From NCBI GenBank assembly GCA_963765745.1, contig CAVXXM010000010.1, positions 145,952-209,951 on the forward strand: a stretch of DNA of 64,000 bases, read 5' to 3'. How positions within the stretch are numbered: the first letter of the stretch is position 1; every line of letters starts with the position of its first letter. The notes beneath the pieces were generated by a model. The model ran no database searches. It was not told the DNA's origin and saw only the letters and a list, made by a program, of their open reading frames with translations. Shown piece by piece: positions 57,089 through 64,000 of the stretch. A program made the position numbers and the translations under genes. This DNA is from JAHFPN01 sp963765745 (GTDB taxonomy: Bacteria; Pseudomonadota; Alphaproteobacteria; Rhizobiales; Xanthobacteraceae).

Positions 57089-57398
57089 TCAGTTTGAAAA
57101 AAGATAGGGCCTCCCATCAATTCCCGCGCAGGCCCGACCGTCAGAGCGTTCTATGTTCAGGAAGTCTCCGCCTCGCATGCGGACGCTCGAATAGCAGCAG
57201 CGCAAGCCTGTTGGCACGCGCCAGCAGAAGGACGCAAGCACGCCGTGAATGACGAAGGAACGTCGGCCGACGAAAATCCCGAGCAGGATGCCCCACGTAT
57301 AGACCGGCCTCATTCCACGAATTCGCAAGAAGAGGGGGGAAGAAAGCGGTTTTCTTTGTCCGCGCGACGCGCAGCATGACGAAGGCCAAAGCAACCAA
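57089..57398 (-). CDS. Hypothetical small membrane protein (possible frameshift)
   Basis: This is a weak candidate. From TTG 57398 the frame reads VALAFVMLRVARTKKTAFF, a possible membrane helix followed by basic residues; after about 57330 a neighbouring frame continues MRPVYTWGILLGIFVGRRSF and VIHGVLASFCWRVPTGLRC to the stop at 57089. Together they look like a two-helix protein of about 100 residues with one indel. No ribosome-binding site is clear. The AT-richer gap upstream (57399-57628) carries a repeated palindromic site that could control it. Confidence 0.3.
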
Positions 57399-57483
57399 GG
57401 CAAATCCGATCGACTAGCTCACTGACGCATGCGTGCATGCGCGTGGTTAGGCAATGATTGATTGTTTTGCCAATCTAGCATCT

Positions 57484-57575
57484 TTACACTATCAGTAAGC
57501 GTGTTACGGCAATAATTGGTCAATTACTTTGGTCGAGAGTCACCTCTGCTGAACGCAGTGTTACACTATCAGTAA
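57484..57575. promoter_or_regulatory. Two copies of a 15-bp palindromic site
   Basis: TTACACTATCAGTAA occurs exactly at 57484-57498 and 57561-57575, 77 bases apart. The ends TTAC and GTAA are complementary, so each copy is an imperfect palindrome as expected for a dimeric repressor. They lie in an AT-rich stretch (23 of 60 bases G+C in 57481-57540) between the 3' end of the thioesterase gene and the hypothetical gene at 57089-57398, both on the minus strand. Confidence 0.5.
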
Positions 57576-57628
57576 TCTTGCAAAGCCGGTCAGTTATTGC
57601 GCGGCGATCGCCGCTTGCTGAACGTGGG

Positions 57629-58138
57629 TCAGCTGTTGGCGGGCATTGCGATCCTGCGGCCGATCGCGTCGGGCAGCGGCAGGCTGCCGTGCGCCGACTT
57701 CATCGGGGCGAGGCGAATCGAGCACGTCGTCGGGGAAGGGCATGACCCTTCTCGTCTTGGTATCGACGTGCAGCGCGAGCTGCTCGGAAGTGGCCGAAAT
57801 CCAGCCTTCGATCGCATGATGCAACTCGCATAAATATGCAGCCGCTTCTCATCGTAATCGATCAGGCGGATCGTCACCCGCACCGGGTCGCCGGCCTTCA
57901 GCTCGCGCAGATAGCGCACATGGGCTTCGGCGGTGAAAAAGGAAGCGCCGCGCTCGCGAATATAATCGGGTCCGAGGCCGACCAGCAGAAAAGCCTCATC
58001 CACCGCCCGGTCGATCAGCACGTTGTAATAGGCCATGTTGAGATGGCCGTTATAGTCGATCCAGTCCGAATCGACCGTCATCACCGTGGAGACGAACGGC
58101 GCAAAAAAAACCGGCTCGAAATCCATACGACCCGACAT
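57629..58138 (-). CDS. Hotdog-fold acyl-CoA thioesterase-like protein (frameshifted)
   Basis: This 4-hydroxybenzoyl-CoA thioesterase-like protein reads WIDYNGHLNMAYYNVLIDRA, where Asp in DYNGH-M-YYN is the family's catalytic signature, then FFTAEAHVRYLRELKAGDPV and RLIDYDEKRLHIYA. A one-base deletion near 57826 and an insertion near 57725 move the frame; the middle reads HHAIEGWISATSEQLALHVD and the end KSAHGSLPLPDAIGRRI. The start at 58138 (MSGRMDFEP) is preferred; an ATG at 58174 would lie only two bases from the start of the divergent flavoprotein gene. The substrate is unknown; carnitine-pathway members look similar. Confidence 0.8.
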   Translation of the reverse strand: MSGRMDFEPVFFAPFVSTVMTVDSDWIDYNGHLNMAYYNVLIDRAVDEAFLLVGLGPDYIRERGASFFTAEAHVRYLRELKAGDPVRVTIRLIDYDEKRLHIYASCIMRSKAGFRPLPSSSRCTSIPRREGSCPSPTTCSIRLAPMKSAHGSLPLPDAIGRRIAMPANS

Positions 58139-58176
58139 TCCGTCCGCGTCATTCTTCTTGTCTTGAATAAGCATGC

Positions 58177-59645
58177 ATGGCGCTTTCCCCGGCGGCACTG
58201 ACGCTCGCAAGCGCATCTGTTAAGGTGCGACAAAGGGAGGAAGCCGAGCCTGACGCCCTGAGCAGCGGGACACCGGACGCGATCGAGCGCACGATTGCGG
58301 CGCTGGCGGCCCGCTTCGGCAACAAACTCGTCACCTCCGATGCGGTGCGGCGCCAGCACGCCAACACCACCACCTGGCTCGCCAACGAGCCGCCGGATGC
58401 GGTGGTCTATGCGGCTTCTACCGAAGACGTGCAGGCGTGATCGGCATCTGCGCCGAGCATCGCGTGCCGGTCATTCCGTTCGGCACCGGCACGTCGCTCG
58501 AGGGCCACGTCAACGCGCCGCTCGGCGGCGTCTCGATCGATTTCTGAGATGAACAGGGTGCTCGCGGTGCACGCCGAGGATCTCGATTGCGTGGTCGAGC
58601 CCGGCGTCACGCGCAAGCAGCTGAACGAGCATCTGCGCGACCAGGGCCTGTTCTTCCCGATCGATCCGGGCGCCGACGCTTCGCTCGGCGGCATGGCGGC
58701 GACGCGCGCCTCGGGCACCAACGCCGTGCGCTACGGCACCATGAGGGACAACGTGCATCGCGCTCAAGGCGGTGCTCGCCAACGGCGAGGTGATCACGAC
58801 GGCGCGGCGGGCGAAGAAGTCGTGGGCCGGCTACGATCTACGCGGCTCTTCGTCGGCTCCGAGGGCACGCTCGGCGTGATCACGGAAATCACGCTCAAGC
58901 TCGCCGGCATTCCGGAAGCGATCTCGGCCGGCGTCTGCCCGTTTCCTTCGGTCGAGGCCGCCTGCAACGCGACGATCGCCACGATCCAAGCGGGCATTCC
59001 GGTCGCGCGCATCGAGCTTGCTCGACGAGCTGCAGGTGAAGGCGTCGAACGCCTATTCCAAGCTCACGCTGGCGGAGACGCCGACGCTCTTTCTCGAATT
59101 CCACGGCCCGAAGCTCGGTCGCCGAGCAGTCGGAGAGCTTCGGCGAGATCGCGGCCGAATTCGGCGGCGGCCCGTTCGACTGGGCGACCAAGCCCGAGGA
59201 CCGCACCCGGCTGTGGCAGGCGCGCCACGACGCCTATTGGGCGGTGCTGACGCTGCGCCCGGGCGCCAAGGGCTTCGCCACCGACGTCTGCGTGCCGATC
59301 TCGCGGCTCGCCGAATGCGTGGTGGCCACCCAGCGCGACATCGCCGAGATGGGACTGATGGCGCCGATCGTCGGCCATGTCGGCGACGGCAATTTCCATG
59401 TCTGCGTGATGGTCGACATGAACGACCAGGACGAGATCGAGCGCGCGCGCAAGTTCCACGAGCGGCTGGTGGAGCGCGCGATCGCGATGGACGGCACCTG
59501 CACCGGCGAGCACGGCGTCGGCCAGGGCAAGATCAAGTATCTCGCGGCCGAGCACGGCAAGGCGGCGCTCGACGTGATGCGCGCGATCAAGCGGGCGCTC
59601 GACCCGAAGAACATCTTGAATCCGGGCAAGATACTGACGCTCTAA
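58177..59645 (+). CDS. FAD-binding D-lactate dehydrogenase (cytochrome)-type protein (multiple frameshifts)
   Basis: This is a FAD_binding_4 / FAD-oxidase_C flavoprotein of the GlcD/DLD group, which oxidises 2-hydroxyacids such as D-lactate and passes electrons to cytochrome c or quinones. Pieces in order are [75 protein letters not shown], and at the C terminus [11 protein letters not shown] and [18 protein letters not shown]. Shifts occur near 58436, 58545, 58752, 58836, 59020 and 59120, both insertions and deletions. The corrected length is about 485 residues. No signal peptide is seen. Confidence 0.88.
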
Positions 59646-59654
59646 GGAAGACGG

Positions 59655-59771
59655 CCTCACCCTTCGAGACGCCGCGCTCGGCGCGCGGCTCCTAACGGGT
59701 GAGGTCTCTTTTTGTTTGCCTCATCCTTGAGGACGCCCGAAGCGGTAGCGAGAGGCGTCTCGCAAAGATGG
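59655..59771. repeat. Two adjacent palindromic repeats of a second family
   Basis: The first, 59655-59704, has arms CCTCACCC and GGGTGAGG with an inner GCCGCGC/GCGCGGC stem and is followed by TCTCTTTTTG, so it should terminate transcription of the flavoprotein gene. The second, from CCTCATCC at 59719 to GATGG at 59771, has an inner GACGCC/GGCGTC stem. Both share the CCTCA-CC-TT-GAG-GACGCC layout and are unrelated to the CGTCATTCCGG family. Confidence 0.7.
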
Positions 59772-59848
59772 AGACCAACGGGCTTGACCTCGGGGCCACG
59801 ACATCCGATGTTGCGCGCGGGGATTCCGGCGGGCGCGAGGAAGGCCGC

Positions 59849-62800
59849 GTGCAGCACACGCTTCTTGGTCTTGCGCTGATCCTGATCGCGGCCATCGCGG
59901 CGGCGATCTCAGCGCCGGCGTTCGTCGACTGGAACGCGTGGCGCAGCACCTTCGAGAGCCGCGCCAGCGCGCTTGCCGGCGCGCCGGTGAAGATACGCGG
60001 CGATATTTCGGCGACCATCCTGCCGCAACCTTCGTTCCTGCTGAACGACATCGAGATCGGCGGACCGGCCGGCCTGCGCGCGGCGCAGCTGCAGGGCCTG
60101 CTTTCGCTCGGGCCGCTGATGCGCGGCGTGATCGAGGCCGAGGAACTGGTGCTGCGGCGGCCCAGCATGGGCGTCGTGATCGATGCCGGCGGGCAGGTGC
60201 CGTTCCCGCTGCCGGGACCGCGACTCGCGGTGGATCAGCTCGTGATCTCGCGCATCTCGATCGTCAACGGCACGTTTCGGGTCGAGGATCGCGCCAATGG
60301 CGCGGTGCACGAATTCGAAGATATTCGCGCCAGCGGCGAGTTGCGCTCGCTGCTCGGGCCGTTTCGCCTCGACGTCAGCGCGATGCTGAAAGACCGGCGC
60401 TGGAGCGCGCGCATCAATCTTGGCCGCGTCGGGCCCGATTCTTCCGGGCGCCTGCGGCTTTCGGTCGAGAGCGCCGAAGCGGGAATTTCGCTCGACGCCG
60501 ACGGCACACTCGCGCTCACCGACGCAATACCGCGTTTCAACGGCAGGACGACGCTCGCTTGGCGCGCGGGCTCGGGACCGGCGCGGATTTCCATGAACGT
60601 GCGCGCGAGCGCGGCGCTCGTGCTGCTCGAAGGATTGCAGCTGACGCTCGCCAATTCCGAGGCGCCGATCGATCTCGCCGGTCAAGTGCGCTTCGAGCCG
60701 CCAGCGCGCCGCATCGACGGTACGCTCGCCGCGCGGCGGATCGATCTCGATCGCCCGGCGGCTGCGCCGAATGCGCCGCGCGGATTCGGCCCGGCATTCG
60801 CCACGCTCAAGGACCTGGTCGCGCTCGCGGCGCGTTCCCCTATTCGGGGCGGCTCGGCTTCACGGTCGAAAATATTTCCGCCGGCGGCGGCGTGTTGCGT
60901 GAAGTGCGTGCCGATTTGCTCGTGCGCCCGGAGGGCCTTGCGCTGGAGCGGCTCGAGGCGCGGCTGCCGGGCCGCGGCCTGCTGCGCGCGACCGGCGAGC
61001 GCGCGCGACGCGCTGTTCTCCGGCGAGGTGGCGCTCGAGGCGGAGGAGCCGGCCGGGCTGGTGCGCTGGCTTTCGGGCGCGGCCGTGGCCGCGGCTCCCG
61101 AGGCCGACTCAAGATCGGCGGGCGGTTGACGATCAAGGCGGAGCGGGGGCGCGCAGAAAGCCGCACCGCGTTCGAGGCGGAGTTGCGCAAAGCCGAGGGG
61201 CTCGGCGAGACGATCGAAGCCTGGCTCGGTGAAGGCGAAACGACGTCGCTCGCGCGCCGCATCGCCGAGGCGCTGACGCCGCTCAAGATTTCCGGCACGG
61301 TCTCCGACGCGGGGCCCGGCTCGCCGGCGATGTTCCAGGCGACCGCACGGCTGGCCGAGATCGACGCCGGCCTGCAGGCCAAGTTCGATGCGGGCGCGCT
61401 GATGCTCTCGGAGTCACGGCTCGTGCTTTCGGCGGCCAACACCGGCCGCCTCGGTCACTTTCTTCGGCATTTCGCCCGGCATGGCGGTGCCGGGCGAGGC
61501 GCGGCTCGAATTCACCGCGGCCGGGCCGCGCAACGGCGCGCTGGTCGTGACCGCGCGGCTCACGGCTCCCGGCAGCCGGATCGATGTCGAAGGCGAGATC
61601 GGCCGCAGCGCCGAGGGCCGCTTTGAGCCGAAGCTTGCGCTGCGGCTCGACGCCACGGACCTGCGCCCGCTCACGGCCGCCTTTGCGCGCGCGAGCGCGC
61701 GGGCGCTGCCGGCGGTGGGAACGCTTCGTCTCGTGCGCGGCGATGCAGGTTTCGCGCTGGAAGAGATCAAGCTTTCGGTTGCCGATGCGCGCGTAAGCGG
61801 CCTGTCTCGCGCTGGCGGCCGCATCGCCGCTCTCGGTCTCCGGCCGGATCGCCATCGACCGCGCGGAGCTTCCCGCCATCCTGGCGCTAAGCCTTGGAAA
61901 TGCTGGGCCGGCGAGGGCCGACGCCCTATGGAGCGACGCGGCCTTTTGGGCCGGTTCCGTTCGAGCGCGTGAATGGCGGCCTGGAGCTGGAAGTATCGAA
62001 GCTCGTCTTGAGCGGGCCACTCGTTGCCGACGATGCGCGGCTTCTCGCTGAAATTCGGCGCGGCCGAGACCGTGATCGAGGCCTTTTCCGCCACGCTCGG
62101 CGGCGGGCGCCTGACCGGCAGCGCCAAGCTCGCGCGCGGCGAGGCGCTTGCGCTCGAAGCGCGCGCGGCGCTTTCCGGCGCGGACCTCGCGCGCCTCCTC
62201 GCGGGGGCCGGGATCGTGGGACCGAATTGCGCGGGCGCGGGGACCTGACGCTCACCTTCGCCGGAAGCGGGGGAAGTCGCCTGCGGCGCTGGTGGCGAGC
62301 CTTGCGGGGCAGGGCCTTCTCACGATGGAGAGTTTCGAGATCGCCCAGCTCGATCCCGCCGCGCTCGGCGCGGTGCTGGCCACCGCGAGCAATCCGCCGC
62401 CCGACGAGAACAAGACGGCCTCGCTGCTCGCTTCGCTGTTTCACGCGCGGGCCGCTCGCGCTCGCGCGCGTGGAAGCGCCGATGACGCTGGTGGCCGGCA
62501 TCGCCCGCATCAGCTCGGTGCGGGCGAACGCCGGGCCGGTGCAGGTCGCCGTGCTCGGCAGCATCGATGTTCCGCGTCTGCAGATCGATGCGACAATCGA
62601 GCTCGAGGCGCCGGCGCCCGAGGCGATCACGGTGCGGCCGGGCGCCGTCGTGCGCTGGAGCGGGCCACTCGCGGCGCCCGAGCGCGGATCGAGGCCGCGG
62701 CGCTGGCGGGTGCGATCGCGCTGCGCGCGATGGAGCGCGAGATGCGCGAGATCGAGCGGCGCGACGCCAGGCCGCCGGGCGTGCCGCCGCTTCCGGTCGA

Positions 62801-62967
62801 AGCCGCGAGCGGCAACCCGCCCGCGTCCCACGGCGGGCGTACCGCTGCCGCCTCTGCCGCCGCCGGTCGAGGTGCGTCCGCCGCCGGGCGCGGCGCCGCA
62901 GCGGCCCAGTGCGCCACGGCCGCTGGTGCGCGATCCGTGGGCTGACATTCCCGCGGAGCGCCGCTGA
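59849..62967 (+). CDS. AsmA-family protein (many frameshifts)
   Basis: AsmA-like proteins are long inner-membrane-anchored periplasmic proteins thought to move lipids towards the outer membrane. An N-terminal helix (TLLGLALILIAAIAAAISAP) is followed by the AsmA start FVDWNAWRSTFESRASALAG and GAPVKIRGDISATILPQPSF with IEIGGPAG, typical of the family. The intact first 330 residues are beta-rich. After about 60838 the gene is broken by at least eight shifts; later pieces include GRLGFTVENISAGGGVLREV, AEALTPLKISGTVSD and a Pro-rich tail ending VRDPWADIPAERR at 62967. GTG 59849 is preferred; ATG 59768 lies within a repeat. The corrected size is about 1030 residues. Confidence 0.82.
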
Positions 62968-63483
62968 TCAGCGCCGCTCGAGCGTCACGAACGTATAGGG
63001 AAACGTCGCGCCGCTTTCCCGGTGCGGGCCGTCGCGCCTGATCTCGCGCCACTCTGTGCGATCGAACTCGGGAAAGTGCGTGTCGCCTTCGGGTTTGCCA
63101 TGCACTTCGGTGATCTCGAGTCGTGCAGCCCGCGGCAAGGTCTCGGCGAACACGTCGGCGCCGCCGATGATCGCGATCTCGTCGCTGCCCAGGCGCTCGG
63201 CTTCCTTGGCGGCGAGCGCCAGGCCGGTTTCCAGATCGGGAGCCACCAGCGCGCCGTCGGCGCGGAGGCCCGGCTCGCGGGAGAGCACGATATTGGCGCG
63301 GCCCGGCAACGGCCCGCCCATGGAGAGGAAGGTGAGCCGGCCCATGATCAGCGGCTTTCCCATCGTCTTGCGCTTGAAGTGCTGAAGATCGCCCGGCAGG
63401 TGCCAAGGCAGCTTGCGGCCGCGGCCGATCACGCCGTTCTCGGCGACCGCGACGACGAGGACGAGCGGAAGCGCCGCGCTCAC
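62968..63483 (-). CDS. folA: Dihydrofolate reductase
   Basis: FolA reduces dihydrofolate to tetrahydrofolate with NADPH. The 171-residue protein shows AVAENGVIGRGRKLPWHLPG with the active-site Asp/Glu region D in PGDLQHFKRKT, GKPLIMGRLTF and IAIIGGADVFAETL. GTG 63483 overlaps the stop of sspB as GTGA, so the two are probably translated together. Its stop immediately abuts the convergent AsmA gene. The protein has the usual single-domain length. No thyA lies within the window; it may lie upstream of sspB. Confidence 0.93.
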   Translation of the reverse strand: MSAALPLVLVVAVAENGVIGRGRKLPWHLPGDLQHFKRKTMGKPLIMGRLTFLSMGGPLPGRANIVLSREPGLRADGALVAPDLETGLALAAKEAERLGSDEIAIIGGADVFAETLPRAARLEITEVHGKPEGDTHFPEFDRTEWREIRRDGPHRESGATFPYTFVTLERR

Positions 63484-64000
63484 TTCTTGCGGAACTTGTC
63501 GAGGCTGACGATCTCGGCGCCGGCCTTGGGCTTCGGCGCGGGCTCGCCCTGCTTGTCGACCTTGGCGAGCGCCGCTTTCTTCCGCGTGGCCGGAACCGAG
63601 CCGCGCACCGGCCGCGTCTCCTCGGGCTCGGAGGCGGCGCCGCGCGGCGCCGGGCGCGACGGCTTGTCGTGCGCGAGCTTCTTGGCGGCGGGCTCGCGTC
63701 TTGGCGGCCACGTCCTGGGCCGGCGCGCCGGTATCCTTGGTCACCTCGAACTGCAGACCGAACTGCACCGAGGGATCGAAGAAGCCCTTGATCGCCGTGA
63801 ACGGCACCAGCAGCCGCTCCGGCGTGCCGCCGAACGAGACGCCGACTTCGAAGGTCTGCTCGGTGACGGTGAGATCCCAGAACTGATGCTGCAGCACGAT
63901 GGTCATTTCTTCGGGATATTTTCGCGTGCAGGCGGTCGGAGATGCGCACGCCCGGCGCGCGGGTATCGAAGGCGACGTAGAAATGATGATCGCCCTTCAG
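63480..64000 (-). CDS. sspB: SspB-family ClpXP adaptor (5' end beyond the window, frameshifted)
   Basis: SspB delivers ssrA-tagged proteins to the ClpXP protease. The visible part begins at the right edge with GDHHFYVAFDTRAPGVRISD, then MTIVLQHQFWDLTVTEQTFE and VPFTAIKGFFDPSVQFGLQF, the alphaproteobacterial SspB core. An extra A near 63929 (HAKYPEEM broken) and another shift near 63700 alter the frame. The C-terminal half is a low-complexity Lys/Arg/Pro tail ending EIVSLDKFRKK, which in this family carries the ClpX-binding peptide. The start codon lies outside the window. Confidence 0.85.

Overview
The window is a GC-rich stretch of an alphaproteobacterial chromosome. The Hyphomicrobiales (Xanthobacteraceae/Bradyrhizobium-like) are the best guess. 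This rests on the division and cell-wall (dcw) gene order running through lpxC, bamD, recN and ligA, on an F0 operon carrying both b and b' subunits, on an alphaproteobacterial-type SspB, and on nested palindromes beginning CGTCATTCCGG of a kind familiar from that group. No tRNA, rRNA, CRISPR array or intact transposon was seen.

Layout. 0-1.1 kb holds a CheZ-like/CheY pair (minus). 1.3-9.4 kb (plus) holds ribF, ileS, lspA, a small secreted protein and two M16 peptidases, followed by a lipoprotein. 10.4-12.8 kb (minus) is the F0 ATP synthase operon atpI-B-E-b'-b. 13.1-21.2 kb looks catabolic: a RidA-family protein and a fused hydantoinase/oxoprolinase (minus), then a TRAP transporter and an aldo/keto reductase (plus). 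21.3-23.4 kb (minus) holds RNase P RNA, a lytic transglycosylase and an amidase. 23.5-43.8 kb (plus) is the dcw cluster mraZ-rsmH-ftsL-ftsI-murE-murF-mraY-murD-(DUF1330)-ftsW-murG-murC-murB-ddl-ftsQ-ftsA-ftsZ, then lpxC, bamD, recN and ligA to 48.8 kb. 49-55.7 kb holds an Xaa-Pro aminopeptidase, a low-GC orphan gene, uvrD, hicAB and a PNPOx-fold protein. 55.7-64 kb holds prmA, small hypotheticals, a thioesterase, a D-lactate dehydrogenase-type flavoprotein, an AsmA-family protein, folA and the 3' part of sspB.

Sequence quality matters. About twenty genes, including essential ones (ileS, ligA, murF, atpF2), are broken by single-base shifts. Where the intended codons can be rebuilt, most shifts are one-base insertions. 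The murD-to-recN stretch has none, while ligA, dctQM, the flavoprotein and the AsmA gene have several each. This looks like uncorrected long-read error, so such genes are listed as CDS over their full extent with the shifts noted.

The most interesting features are: a 108-bp nested palindrome inside uvrD between helicase motifs II and III, which keeps the reading phase; related palindromes elsewhere, one filling the dctP-dctQ gap; a low-GC orphan gene beside uvrD; a low-GC patch within ileS; a MraZ-box-like array in inverted orientation before mraZ; and a twice-repeated 15-bp palindromic site in an AT-rich gap near 57.5 kb.
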